From positions 1,424,001 to 1,488,000 of the forward strand of contig JAYKKM010000339.1 of the NCBI GenBank assembly GCA_035772405.1: 64,000 nt of DNA. Reading direction: 5' to 3'. Positions 1 to 11,627 of this stretch are shown here, piece after piece. The translations under genes were made by a program, and so were the position numbers. The DNA is from Chrysogorgia sp. JL179-B06 (Eukaryota; Cnidaria; Anthozoa; Scleralcyonacea; Chrysogorgiidae). Under the pieces are notes generated by a model that worked only from the letters and a program-made list of their open reading frames with translations, was not told the origin of the DNA and did not search any database. Within the stretch, counting starts at the first letter, position 1, and each line of letters opens with the position of its first letter.

Positions 1-35
1 TGGACGAAATGAGAAATTGTTATGATCGGACATGT

Positions 36-180
36 CTGTATGATGAAATACATCATGGAACTGCTAACCCCAAAACAACTTAGATCCTAACCATAACCCC
101 CCGCCTAATGGATTTTTTAACCTCCCGCCTAATGGTTTTCTAATACTAACCTTAATACTAATTACTAATAAAAGGATCGT
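36..180 (-). repeat. Dispersed TTAGG-rich element, inverted partner of 2714-2850
   Basis: This ~145-bp unit contains AACCCCAAAACAACTTAGAT and two copies of CCCGCCTAATGG. It reads as the reverse complement of 2714-2850, so the pair brackets the first two exons of the C1orf131-like gene. Related copies occur at 12050-12135, 22678-22940 (as a foldback), 32411-32845 (as a foldback) and 60900-61018. Confidence 0.7.
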
Positions 181-964
181 CCAAACAACGACTCAGAGTC
201 AGACCTAGTACCCGCTCACGGTCACCTCAACTGTGAGTGTACCATCAGCCAAGACCCTTCAATATTGCCATTTTGGTTGAATACCGTATTACCATGAGAT
301 TTTTTAGATCTGCCGCCGAGACCTGGAGGTTTATAGTGCAAAATCCTGGAAACTCACGGGGAAACCGTGAGACTTGGCAGCTCTGCTATAAACGTGTTTG
401 TGTGGTATATATATTATATTATATTATATTATATATTAATATATATTACTAAGAAAAGTTGACAACATATAAATACATTCAGCAGTCACTGAAGGTGGAA
501 GCCATTGGCTAAAGTTTTAAGTCAAATCTTTACCATTACAACTGAAGAACTCATCTTACCTTGTAGAAAAATCTATAATGAAGTTTCAGTTTTAAAATCC
601 AAAACTTGATTGCAATAATTAAGAGAAAAAGCAAAAGAAACAACACTATAAACACAGACACACTTTCAAATATCCACATTTTGAAATCCAAGATGCTCGT
701 ATGTTGTCGTAACAAGTCGGCCAAGACCGGAGCATCACAAACATAGACAAATCTTTCATGAACTTTGCTTCAAAATTATAAATTGCGAGATATAACAAGC
801 GAAACACGCTTGCAGTTTAATTGTAAATACATGTGTCGATTATTACTTGAAAATATATCGTCAGAGAGCAGCTTAAATCTTTTAAAAAATCCAATTTTAG
901 CCCTTTTCCGAAGAGATCCGGTTCTACTCCCGGTGTATGGTAAATAAGAGCTTGGAAGGAAACC

Positions 965-994
965 AAGATGGCGGATGATTTGGATGAGATTTAG
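965..994 (+). promoter_or_regulatory. YY1-like motif overlapping a short uORF upstream of C1orf131
   Basis: AAGATGGCGG (965-974) matches the core of the YY1 consensus, which in mammals often lies just downstream of the start site of housekeeping genes in gene orientation. Its ATG opens an eight-codon uORF (M-A-D-D-L-D-E-I) closed by TAG at 992-994, about 50 bp before the main ATG at 1047. The transcription start is unknown, so both roles are inferred. Confidence 0.35.
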
Positions 995-1046
995 TAGTTC
1001 TTTCGCTTAAAAATTAAAAAGCTTGGGCTTGGCTTACGATATCAAG

Positions 1047-3877
1047 ATGAAACGAGCGAGAAAGAGTGAACCAACTGTTGTTGTGTTTGAGGAACCGAGG
1101 AAAAAACAGAGGAAGGAATACTCAGTAAGCAAAGTATGTACTATCATCATGGCTTTGGAACTACTGTATAGTATAAAATATCATAAAACCGTGGCGATTG
1201 GCACATTATAACACTAGCGTAAATCGGCACATATATTTCGTGATATTTACTTCAAATTTACGCATTAAATAGACATCTGGTGAAATACAGAAAATATTGC
1301 CCCCCCCTGATTTTAGTGATTTTGGCTCTATTTTCTGATGATGAAATTTTTGAAATGATTTAGAGAAAACAAAATGTTGCAGAAGGAAGTAATTCTTATC
1401 AAAAAAGGTAAACCATATCCATATAGGTATATTACCATTTATAACATAAATGTGTTATATGTCTTGGCTTATGAGTAGTATTAACGTCGCATTTCTGGGT
1501 TGCCACCTAATATACCACCTTACAGTACTGTAGGAACGATTTTCTCACCTGGGGGGCAAACTAACTGTTACGACCCCCCTTTTAAGCGGGTGCAGGGGTA
1601 TTCTCCCTGGGAAATTTTTCATTTCTGAGACCTCTGAAAGGTCATTTCCTGCATTTTGGAGAGCAGAAGTTAACAAAATTTAAAGGCCGAAATAGGGAGT
1701 GCAGGCGCGGATTTAGAAGTTAGTCGCATAAATTAGATTTAGAATTTGCAATTCAAAATACCTGTGAATAACGATCCTATTGGATAGGTTGTTGTTCTGA
1801 ATTATTCTTAAGAAAAGCATAACCAATAGGGTTGTTCATGGAGTGTCTAATTTATGCGACTAACTTCTAAATCCGCGCCTGGAGTGTTTATAGTGACATT
1901 TTTTCTCGAAATTGTGACAAATCTACAATGGGTTGACCGCAAGCTTGTTGGTAATCGTTGCGATACTTGTTATATCAACAAGCATTTTTGGATTGTTTCA
2001 ACGATGTCCTACGGTTCTGCACCTATATCAAGTTGCAACAAACTTACTGGCTGCAAGCTTGTTAAACCTTGACAAAATAAACAGTTTACTACAAACTGTT
2101 AGCAGATTTAATTTACTGCAAGCCTGCAGCAAACACATCCCCCCAACAAAGCTTGTGTAGCCACGAATGATTATTTGGGCATGGCTGCAAGACTATTTGT
2201 TTCTTAAATTGAAATACATTTACATATACACTAATAACTTTTTCAAAGTACTTTAAATATTCTAAAATAAAATATTTGGGAAAAAAACAGCCCCCGCCAT
2301 GCCTAATCCTAGGCCCCTTGTGTGAGAAAAACTTAGATCTAGCTACTCAGGATAATTTTGCTGTGAAGGGACATCTTTTGCTCGGTCAACACGAGTCTTT
2401 AAGTATTACCAGTAATTGATTATTTTCTTGTTTTAACTAACTCATTAGATCTGGTGTTGATCATGAAGTCGATGAAGTAAACTTTAGACAAATTGCTCAG
2501 GAAGTTAGAGAATTTGGTAAAAACCTTTTAAAAATATTTCTTATAGTACCAGTTGGGAGAAGTTGTTGTTTATCTTTGGTGATCATTTCCTTAATATTAT
2601 TCTCATATTTACCAGAGTTACTCTTGGTTAAACATTTATTTTATTAGAAGAAGTTAGGGTTTTACTGTACCACAGGTATTCTTTGTCAGTGCCCCTAAGC
2701 AATCATCTTCTGCACGATCCTTTTGTTAGTATTAAGGTTAATAAGAAAACCATTAGGTAGGGTGTTAAAAAACCCATTAGGTGGGGGGGGGGGGGGTTAG
2801 GATCTAAGTTGTTTTGGGGTTAGCAGTTCCATGATGTATTTCATCATACAAGTACGTCCACGGAGATGAGATCCTGGGTACAAGGTTGCTATTAATCCAA
2901 TTTAATATATAATTCTTTCCTTTAATTGTAAATACCTATAAAATGTATTTGAATTTGTTTGACTGTATATAGAAAACAATACATTCAACATTTTAACTAG
3001 GGGTCTTAAATAAAAGCCTGTCCAGGTTTCTGGTAGGCCCCTAGCCATATCATTAATTAAAAATAATAATGTAAACATTTTATAATTTATAATATATGGG
3101 CAAACTTTAAAAAATCATGATAGCAATACAATCGCTCATTTCATCCCACCTCTCGCAGATACTAAAAACAATCGTCCAGAAGATGATTCCTTGCGGGCAC
3201 TGACAAAGAACGCCCGGGATGTAGTAAAACCAGAGAAGTTAGATGCTGATCCATTAACGCCCTGGCACATACCAGATAACTTTCTTTGCTTTAGGTGTAA
3301 CTGGTTTTACCAAAAGAGACCAAAGAAAGTTCCAACAACAAAAGTCCCAATCATTAGGAGCAAAGGTAAAAAGCAATTAGATAATAATATAATAAAATTA
3401 TAATTTATAATCAACTTACAAGTGGATTAATTGGTCTTTCATCAGGCGCCAAAAAAACAGAAAGTTCCTTACCCAATCCTCATGCGTGCTAAAAAGATTC
3501 GTGACCAGCGGCAGACAGAGCAGAAGGAATTGGTAAGTTTTCTGAATCTAAACTGATAACCCACCTTAGTACAATGTCTAACAGTTTGTATCTTTCTAGG
3601 AAATGGCTATGGGAGTTTTCAAAAAGGAAACAAAATCCCAAAAGACCGATCTTCCAAGAGGGTAAGTTGAACAGTTGATGTGAAACAAAAATTGCCAAAG
3701 ACACTTATCCTTTAGAATACGTTTGAGATCCAATCATGTGGTTGATACTCTCTCTCTGTTTTCAGGTTTGGACGATGGGTAGACCATAGTAAAGGTTTAG
3801 ATACGGGCAAATACAAGAAAGGAATCAGGAAACTTCATCAGAAAGACATTGCCAAGTTTAAAAAAAGAAAATCATAA
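1047..3877 (+). CDS. C1orf131: C1orf131-like DUF4602 protein, seven exons, 173 aa
   Basis: I joined exons 1047-1124, 1364-1407, 2449-2516, 3295-3365, 3446-3532, 3600-3661 and 3766-3877. All junctions are GT-AG, the phases agree, and the total is 174 codons including TAA. The diagnostic part is residues about 52-90: an EVREFG segment is followed across an intron by VTGFTKRDQRK and then SLGAKAPKK, matching the E-V-x-x-F-G-[IV]-T-G and LGAKPPK core of the C1orf131 family. The basic C-terminus has G-K-Y-K-K-G followed by DIAKFKKRK, which resembles the family tail. The protein is very Lys/Arg-rich. Human C1orf131 is a small-subunit processome factor, so a nucleolar 40S assembly role is inferred by homology. 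Exon 1 could instead end at 1133 (second donor, three more residues), and the 44-bp second exon rests only on splice signals and phase. Human C1orf131 is longer at the N-terminus. Confidence 0.72.
1703..1880. mobile_element. Short foldback MITE with ~33-bp inverted arms
   Basis: The left arm starts AGGCGCGGATTTAGAAGTTA and its exact reverse complement ends at 1880. The interior is non-coding. It lies in intron 2 of the C1orf131-like gene. Confidence 0.75.
2535..2656 (+). repeat. Dispersed repeat family (copy 1 of 4)
   Basis: The shared core is TTCTTATAGTA followed by AGTTGGGAGAAGTTG, then TTTGGTGATCATTTCC and a TATTATTAGAAGAAG-like end. Related copies are at 6689-6800, 14676-14846 and 28996-29180, all in the same orientation. 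The even length and shared tail suggest a SINE or MITE fragment. Confidence 0.65.
2714..2850 (+). repeat. Dispersed TTAGG-rich element, inverted partner of 36-180
   Basis: Reverse-complement copy of the unit at 36-180. It carries a run of 15 G residues at 2786-2800 followed by TTAGGATCTAAGTTG. It lies in the C1orf131-like intron before exon 4. Confidence 0.7.
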
Positions 3878-4664
3878 AGCTAAAGCCTATACAATATGGG
3901 TATTAACTGCCAAACAGCTAGTATTGAAAGACTGGTGTTTCGAGCACAAGTTACTTTTTTGTAGTTTATTACCCATTGATCTCTTAAACCCCAAAAAACT
4001 ATACCGGTATGTAAAGAAAAGTCTATGCTGCAAAGCACTTATACATTGATGAATGATAAGGCCGCTTTCTGTAAAGTGTGTAAATCATGAAGAAAGATGA
4101 TGTGGATAGATTATGTAAGAGAACGAGGGATGTATGCTATATACAGCCGCAAGGTTGTACGCATCCTTCCGAGGGCTGTATATCGTTTACATCCCGACGT
4201 TCGAGGGATTTATCTGACTTATTTCATGATTGACGAGGTTTTCCAACAATGTTTTGTCTATTTTTCCACCTTGGACAAAGATTTTCCTAGTTTTTCTTCA
4301 TTTCTTATCTAATTAGTATTCATAGGGTTGTATGCTGTATACAGCCCACGGTACATCAAAGAAAACCAACTCAATCATGAAATAACATGCCGTTAAAAAC
4401 ATGTGTCGATATTGTACTCACCCGACATCGTGACAATACTGGATAACAGCTCCTCTCACTTTGCACTTTCACACTTACCTGTTTGGTTTGTTTGGTAGCA
4501 GGTGTGGTTATCAGGTTTCGTGATTGGAGTTGGATCAGGGGACCAGCGTTGTTCCTGATCCGACCTCCATCAATCACACACCTTCACATCAGTTGGGGAC
4601 AATGATGGATGACTAGGCAGAGATACAAATTTTATCTTTGAGTTTTGGTGGTTAATATCACTCA

Positions 4665-4768
4665 AGGGATGACTCAAAAGGACCTTCACATTTTCAAAAA
4701 CTAACCCTACCCTACCTTAAAATAAAGAACAGACAAAAACAGAATGGTCCTATCGAGTCATCCTTTAG
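4665..4768. mobile_element. Small MITE, GGGATGACTCAAAAGGACC family (copy 1)
   Basis: Starts AGGGATGACTCAAAAGGACC and ends with a degenerate inverted version (GGTCCTATCGAGTCATCC). A second, longer copy is at 35841-36029, just upstream of the cupin gene. Confidence 0.65.
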
Positions 4769-5818
4769 CCATTTCTAAAATATTATCAACACAAGAAAAG
4801 AAAATTTGCATTTCCAAGCACAGCCATGTAAGGTTTTGTTTATTATATTGAAATTGATGAAATCGCCATGAAAACTTCACATTAAAGATATAATTTTTTT
4901 CTGAGTGCCACAGAAGAAAACCTAGTATCTCATCAATATCTACCTACGGTATTGCCTATACCGATTGCCTACGCTGCTGATAAATTTCCCCTGTTGCCTG
5001 TCATTATTTTTACAGCTGCATTGCTAAGAAACCAAAGACAAAAATAATTGCCATTTTGATTTCTTGTTCGCCTGTCATTCTGGATTGTAGAGTCTGCACA
5101 CAGGCTAATTTCTTGTATGTGTCATAATAAACTCTAAAAGGGAAAACGCTAGGGAGTTCTTAAGCTGCAGAAAAGACAAATTATATAGCATAAATCATAG
5201 TTAATGATAAACGAGGTTGTTAAATTCAAAAACTCATTACCACGGGACAGGTTTCTATAATTAAAATACAGATGTTGTCAGCTGTTAATATATTGACTTA
5301 AAACCTTTTGCTGTTTTAATGATTTTCAGTTAAGTTTAACAACAGGCCTCACCGCACGGCAACTACAGGTAGCACTCATTCGTGTCACCTTTTCATTGGC
5401 TGTTTAACAAGTTCGGACACGCGTGTTGCCATTTGATTGGCTGTTAAATGAGTTCGGACAACAAACAGTCAATCAAAAGGAGATGCACATGAGTGGTAGC
5501 TGTCATGTGGAAAGGTCCTGCCCTGCATGTTTTGAAGTAATTTGTTCCTCAATTTATGTGTTAGTAAAAACAAAAAGAAAATGTAACGTGTTTGATGCTT
5601 ATATTTTGGCAATCACTTTACAGACTGTCTTTAACACCAATTTTTTAATTATTTACAAGGGAAATAGTTAAACAATGAAATATTTCTTCTATTTCATCTT
5701 TCTTTCAATACTTGATACAGGTTTGTTTTTAAAATACTAATGTAACGTCGACCCAGGAAAGAAAGCAAAATTCTGGAGATAATGTCCATTACCGTTTTAA
5801 AAACATATACAGTGCCTG

Positions 5819-5994
5819 TATAAAGCAAAGTCAAAAGGTGGTAAACTGCCAATATTTTTAGTGACGAAATACTGACGTTTCGAGCAGAGCCCTTCATCAG
5901 AGTAAGACCCCACCTGATGAAAGGCTCCGCTCGAAACGTCAGTATTTCTTCATTAAAAATCTTGGCAGTTTACAACATTTTCACTTTGCTATAT
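5819..5994. mobile_element. Foldback MITE with ~80-bp arms
   Basis: The arms include GAAATACTGACGTTTCGAGC and GCTCGAAACGTCAGTATTTC around a short loop, extended outwards by matching GGCAGTTTAC and GCAAAGT segments. The CTCGAAACGT core with flanking TGATGAAGGGC-type sequence resembles the foldback at 20655-20805. Confidence 0.75.
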
Positions 5995-6312
5995 ATCCAA
6001 AACACTGTCTACGCAGCACTCTACTTTTTTACCTGTATGAAGTATGGATCAAATCAAAGAAGCATTTCACTGTTTAACTATTTGCTTTATGTAGAATTTT
6101 TAAATTATAAAACATTGGGGCTGTAGACAGCTTGACAAGCAATGTACAATTTTCCATATTTTGACTAAAATCACTAATTTTGATATTGTGTAGTCTACTT
6201 TGCTGCCAATTCTGGAGACAACTAATACTGGTTTAATATTTATAACTGGATTTTTACAAATTCATTTCAGATGTCAAATTGAAAATAATTCTGAAGGAGA
6301 AAGTTATGGGCG

Positions 6313-6547
6313 AATAAGCCAGCTTGTAATGTTGACTGCGCATCAAATGACGTGTTCTGCGTTGGGATAAAACTTATTTCAATTCATAACATCAGGCTGG
6401 AGAATTCAGTATAACAAATTAAAGCAAGTATAAATAGAAATACAAATGTCTATTGTGGTTTTAGCCTGATGTTATGAATTGAAATAAGTTTTATCCCAAT
6501 GCAGAACACGTCATTTTGATGCGCAGTCAACATGACGAACTGGCTTA
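6313..6547. mobile_element. MITE with ~88-bp near-perfect terminal inverted repeats
   Basis: The left arm runs AATAAGCCAGCTTG to about 6402. The right arm from about 6460 is its reverse complement, with a single-base insertion and a few substitutions. Both arms contain TTGACTGCGCATCAAA and ATAAAACTTATTTCAATTC. No coding capacity. Confidence 0.8.
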
Positions 6548-6845
6548 TGATGTCAAAGCATAGATATCAAAAGTATATTATTCGACACATGTAATTTATC
6601 ATAACTTTACTTCATCTGATTCACCATCTGTAAATGCCAAACATTATCTGAATAGAGTTCTTACTCGGAAAAACTAGGATAACACAGCATTTCTTATAAT
6701 TCTAGTTGGGAAACGTTGGTTTTAAAAACACCAGTTTACCTTCGGTCATCATTTCTTTTATTTTCATTACTTCTATGCTTTAACTATTACAATAATTAAC
6801 TTTTTATTTATACTGGATAACCGTATCAGTCATTAAACTGTTCTC

Positions 6846-7072
6846 CCTAGAGATCCAGTAAGGGTCACCCTCATTGGCCCAGTGTTATTAAATACAGGAG
6901 GAAACCAGAGTACCCAGAGAAAACTGCAGTGTTTGGTAGAGTGAAACTGGAAGCACTCTTCTCACTTGTGCCCAAGGCGAAATATTTAATCTGATAACTG
7001 CACTAACCAGGAATCGAACCCCGGTTGCAGAGGTGAAAGAGGCGTGTGCTACCCACTGTGCCACCAACACCC
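6846..7072 (-). mobile_element. tRNA-derived SINE
   Basis: Read on the minus strand, 7072 to about 7003 is a tRNA-like head with a box A (TGGCACAGTGGG) and a box B (GGGTTCGATTCC). A non-tRNA body follows with a TTTTCTCTGGGTACTCTGG motif of a kind common in animal SINEs. The tail runs to about 6846. It is the best preserved SINE in the window. Confidence 0.7.
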
Positions 7073-8230
7073 CATAAATCTATTTATATTATTAAAGAAT
7101 AACACCTTTAACAAATAGCTTTAACTTTTATCCAGGTTTATTGTTAATCAACGTGTACAAACAGGCTATGAAATCAAATAATTCGAGTGAAGGCCTTTTG
7201 TTAGAGAATGAATTAAAAACTAAAAAGAATTTAGCTTTTGTTTAAAATGCCATAGCCTGTTACTAAATTATTCCTGTCACAAATGCTAATAGTGTTAATT
7301 CTATAAACACCTGTGGCGACCATCAGCATTAAATATAGCAATGTGGGACATATGCCAGCATGAAGCCACAAGTCCAACAATTGGGAAAAGTTTTAGTTGG
7401 ATTTTAGTAGTTTAGAGACGTTAATTGCCATTAGAGACGCCTCACAAAGCATTGGCAAGTTCATTTTGCCATTATTTCAAGTTTTCAAACCGAAAACAAT
7501 CTGTTTACGGAAATAGTTAGCTTGTACATGATAACAAACCCGTGACGATATAATAATCACATACATGGCCATAAACTCTGTCTCAGGATATATACGACCC
7601 TTTTAATGCAAACGAAATGACAAACGTCATCCTAAAAGCACAGCTGTTTAGACAACATAACTTTTTGACCTGAGCGTGATCTCAAGGGGAAATAGACACG
7701 CGTTCTTAATATATCATGTGATATTTCTCTCTGACACATGTCAAAAACTATCGCATTTTCAAGTCGCTTTGCAGTTTGCTACGTATCTTCTGACTTTATA
7801 AAGGCTTCCAAAGTACAAATAAAAACACTTTAATATTACGAATATCATGAGCGAACTAAACTGTCATAAAGTCAAATATTTAAATATCAAACTACAAAGA
7901 TGGTAATAGCAAAGCTGTAATATAAACATCAAAAAAACCCGAACGGCGAACCGATAAATTCATGGTCAAAGCCGTTCGGAATTCCAGAGAAGCCAAAAAA
8001 GCGTTCGAGAATTTAGAACGCCTTTGTTTAGGCCGTTGTATTTTACAACAGATACAAATGGACCTAAAGTGTATTTTTATTGACTTGTAATCAGTTTCTC
8101 TGTGTTTGTGATAGCAAGTATAATATCTCTTATTGAATTTCAACCTAATCACAGTCTACAGGGGAATATCAGTCTAGAGTATTAAGCAAGGCGTGTTTTA
8201 CCTAAGTTCTTTATGCGAAGTTCCAAATAT

Positions 8231-9070
8231 TCAAAGTTTGTTGAAGTCTTCATATTTCTGCTTCCAGTTCTGCGTGGCGCGTTTCACTTCGTGACGTTTT
8301 GGCTTCGGCCTTGCTGCAGCCATGTCGGATTTCGAAGGTTCGTCTTTGACTGGTTCGGAGGGAGCTACTACAGGTAGACTATCGTCTGGCGTCGTTGAAT
8401 CGGGTGCAACGAAGGGTTCTTGTTGCAAGTTCGATGGTGGTACTTCTTCGTGAGGGACAGTAGGTGACGCTTCCACCGGATTGGCGACCGCTTCGTTCGA
8501 GGATTTCGGTATTACTTCCTCATATTCATTCCCATCTTCTGTGTCCACCACCGTCTCGTTTACGCTGACTCCTTCGCTTTGTAATTCCTTCTCTTCTGTC
8601 GCGGCATCATCAAGACGTGATTCCAATACCTCGCCATTAGCATTTGGTACCTCTATTTCCTCAGGCTCAGCGCTATTTGTATTAACCTGGTGTTCTGCCA
8701 CAGCTGCTGCAGTCCCACTCGAAGTTTCGAATTTATCTTGTGGTATTTTAACCCCAATATTCTTATAAAATTCATCACACTCCCGATCAACGACGAGCAA
8801 GATGACTTTGTTGCCACCCGAACGGATCCGATCTACAACTTTAGCATGAGGTAAATCTTCCACGTCTTCATCATTAACAGCGATAACCCTATCCCCAACA
8901 CGAACGTTGGCTATACAAGCAGGACTATCGGGGTCGACAGCGCTTATAAATTGCCCGTGAACACCTTTTTCGCCGTGTAAGTTAAACCCGTAGCCTTCAG
9001 TTCCTCGCTCGAGAGATATCTTCCGTGGCACTGAAGGCGGTTCTTCGCTGTGCTCAACGTCCCCGTTCAT
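8231..9070 (-). CDS. NHERF-like scaffold with one PDZ domain and a C-terminal ezrin-binding motif, 279 aa
   Basis: A single open frame. From the ATG at 9070 residues about 16-98 form a PDZ domain: the carboxylate-binding loop is G-Y-G-F-N-L at 26-31, followed by G-x-F-I-x-x-V-x-x-x-S-P-A and a VGDRVIAVND strand. The middle (about 105-255) is acidic, Pro/Glu/Ser-rich and low in structure. The last residues, N-W-K-Q-K-Y-E-D-F-N-K-L, keep the W-x6-F-x2-L spacing of the NHERF1/2 C-terminal ezrin/radixin/moesin-binding peptide and end exactly at the stop. The inferred role is tethering membrane-protein tails to cortical actin through ERM proteins. Vertebrate NHERF1/2 have two PDZ domains, so this is a one-PDZ version. 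The frame stays open to an ATG at 9250, but those extra 60 residues do not look like the family. A possible acceptor (GTTACTAG) lies just before the 9070 ATG. Confidence 0.75.
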   Translation of the reverse strand: MNGDVEHSEEPPSVPRKISLERGTEGYGFNLHGEKGVHGQFISAVDPDSPACIANVRVGDRVIAVNDEDVEDLPHAKVVDRIRSGGNKVILLVVDRECDEFYKNIGVKIPQDKFETSSGTAAAVAEHQVNTNSAEPEEIEVPNANGEVLESRLDDAATEEKELQSEGVSVNETVVDTEDGNEYEEVIPKSSNEAVANPVEASPTVPHEEVPPSNLQQEPFVAPDSTTPDDSLPVVAPSEPVKDEPSKSDMAAARPKPKRHEVKRATQNWKQKYEDFNKL

Positions 9071-10834
9071 GTTAAAACAGCCGCTAGTAACACAACGTTT
9101 TGTCCTAGAGACTAAGGCACGTTCCTCGAATTTGATTTTAAAAGAAGTATGAAATTGAACGTGAAACGAGACACACTCAAATATCTCCTCCCATATATGG
9201 GAGCCCCTTGTCGGTATGATGCTTTGCGCGACGTGGGCGTTATGTAGCATCGCCCGAAGTAGGATAGCGTAAAAATATACTTTGCTAAAAGCTAAAACAT
9301 AAGTCTCTAGTTCAGCTGTGGTGATGATCTAGTTTTTTCTTCCAGAAATACCATAAAAACTTTCAACAAATAAACGCTGGCGTAAAACTACCTTACATGG
9401 AAAATTGCCTCGGATGATGTTGAACCACTTCAACCGTCGCCTGCAGACAAACATACCGGAAGTACACAAAGCAAGAACAATAATATTCACAAACATTGGC
9501 CAACTCGATAGATAGAGAACTTCACAAATAATTTGCATAACTCATTCCCAATTACTCTTGGAATTAGAAAACACGGTCCATGGACAGTCGACCTTTCTAT
9601 GACCGCTTTGTAATTCATTAGATCGCTTGTAATCTTCATCAATGTAGCTTTACATTCAGGCAAAAATTTATCATGCTTATTGAAAATTCATTGTGTACCG
9701 ATTTGTATTCATTGAGGCGTTTACCACGCGTGGGAAAGTCTAGAAGTATTTAGAATATTTAGCCTGGTAGTCAAGGACGCCTTCGGAAGCTATAACAATG
9801 CCCTTTAGGAATTGGGTAGGAATTGAATAATGCAAGCGGAATCCCCGTTGGGTAGAGACAGATCCCGTGCATTCATTCGGGATTTTCAGTGCCAGAGAAT
9901 CGATAGTTTTAATATAGGGATTAGTCATTTCTATTTTTACCACACAAATGTCTTGCTGCAGCCTACAGCAGTGTCTCTACAGCCTCTATCCTCTGCTGAC
10001 GAAGTTTTTTGGGGGTTATCTATTCTCCTCATAAACAGTGCAGTGTGTATCAACACAGAAGGAAGAATAGTTAGAAATCGGCGAATCGTTATATCAATAA
10101 CGCCATCTTTGATTGGCTCCCTCCCTTCCGGAACCGACATTTATTTTTAAATTTACTTAAAGACAATGGCAACAAGCTAGTACCTTTTATAACAAATAAT
10201 GCGACTTATATAGCCACAGAATAAAATAGTCTAAGGTTGTAATGAAGCGAAAATAAGTTACTAGAAACTAAATTGAAAGAATTTTTAAAGATTAGCCTTT
10301 GCCCTTTATAGGTTTTTCGTATCTCTCTTCGCTCGCGAGATATTCCGAATTGTTTGCAATGTAAATAATAACACGGCATATATATATATCTCACATTGTA
10401 TAAGGACTTAAGGGGAATGCTGTTTATTTTTTAGATTAATTAACGAAACAACTCGAAATTTCGCCTGTTTACTGTCAAGGGATACATTCCCCGGACATGA
10501 TGCACAGTTTCAATCGACTCAGAAGTCATTATGTAGTCATGACAGATGTAAGCAGGTGTCGTCAAATATATTGCAAACAAACCACTATATCTCAAGCGAG
10601 TTATAGAAAGGCTATAAATGCCAATATCTATAAAATGGTTACGAACATTTTTCATAAACGCCAATTCCGACTAGCTAAGGTATATACTTCGATAAAAAAA
10701 TAGTTATTTATAATCTTCTTTTCTCGATGTATGTGTAAAGATAATCTTTGTAATTTTGATCTTGAAGGATCCAGGAATTTTGTTATTGCACATTTTTTGT
10801 TATTGATTATTAACCGCATTAAAGTGGCTATTTT

Positions 10835-11612
10835 TCCCATAAAACGTTTTGTAATGCAGATCTGAGCTTTATTTTGGTTCATTGCATAGCTCTAGCGGTG
10901 GTCTTGATTATTGAAACGTTTCACACTTGTAGCATTTGTATATCTAGAGAAATTGTGTTTATGATAAGGCCAATTAAAAAAATAATTCTGTTTTTCATCG
11001 CCGCCCGCCCCTGGAAAATTGGCCGCCCGGAAATTAATTATTTTTAATATTAAATCGGTAATTGGTCGGAAGACATCGGAAACCGAACATTGGCGGCCAT
11101 GTTTTGTAAATAGGCATGATTTAGCCAACAATGCCCTTCGTTACTCATGTTATTTCGCAACGTCGTGCCAGCAGAGTACCGATCTATCAATATAAAAGAG
11201 CTTTGATAGATCTTTGATAGATTGCTGTGACTATTTCGTTCACAAAGGGACCACAAACGAAGTGTATGAATTTCATACTATGAAATGGAAAACAGCCTTT
11301 AACGCGCTTTTTTAATAAAAGCGAAATAGGCTACTTACGCTATTAATAAAAAAATAAAAAATAAAATAAAAAACCGCCCGCCCGCCCCACTTTTTTCAAA
11401 AAAAATGATGAAAAACAGAAATATTTTTTTAATTGGCCTAAGCGGTAGATTTTATGCAAATTAGTTTTCTGGATTTATTGGAAACACGATTTCTCCACTC
11501 AGGTAAACTTTGAGGGTATAAAACTTTTCAATAAACAAGACCACCACTAGAGCTATGCAATGAACCACGATGAAGCTCAGATCTGCATTACAAACATTTT
11601 TATGCGGAAAAA
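10835..11612. mobile_element. Foldback element, ~775 bp
   Basis: The segment containing GCAGATCTGAGC and TTCATTGCATAGCTCTAG (10855-10905) reappears as its reverse complement at 11535-11595. A second pair of inner arms matches (GCCAATTAAAAAA and TTTTTTTAATTGGC), with CCGCCCGCCC-type tracts on both sides. Confidence 0.75.
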
Positions 11613-11627
11613 TGCAATTTCTCATGA

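Larger units (their letters stand above)
3878..8230. other. Intergenic interval with MITEs and a SINE-like unit, no gene recognised
   Basis: Between the C1orf131-like and NHERF-like genes I find only short open frames with no recognisable domain. The identifiable content is repeats, listed separately at 4665-4768, 5819-5994, 6313-6547, 6689-6800 and 6846-7072. A pair of similar short segments, GTATGCTATATACAGCC near 4132 and GTATGCTGTATACAGCC near 4329, may bound another degenerate element. Confidence 0.6.

Noticed and set aside
3191..3403. Open frame with a conserved-looking KNARDVVKPEKLD stretch as an exon
   Set aside because: The true exon 3295-3365 is in another frame and matches the C1orf131 family. 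The upstream exon joins it directly in phase, so 3158-3294 is intron.
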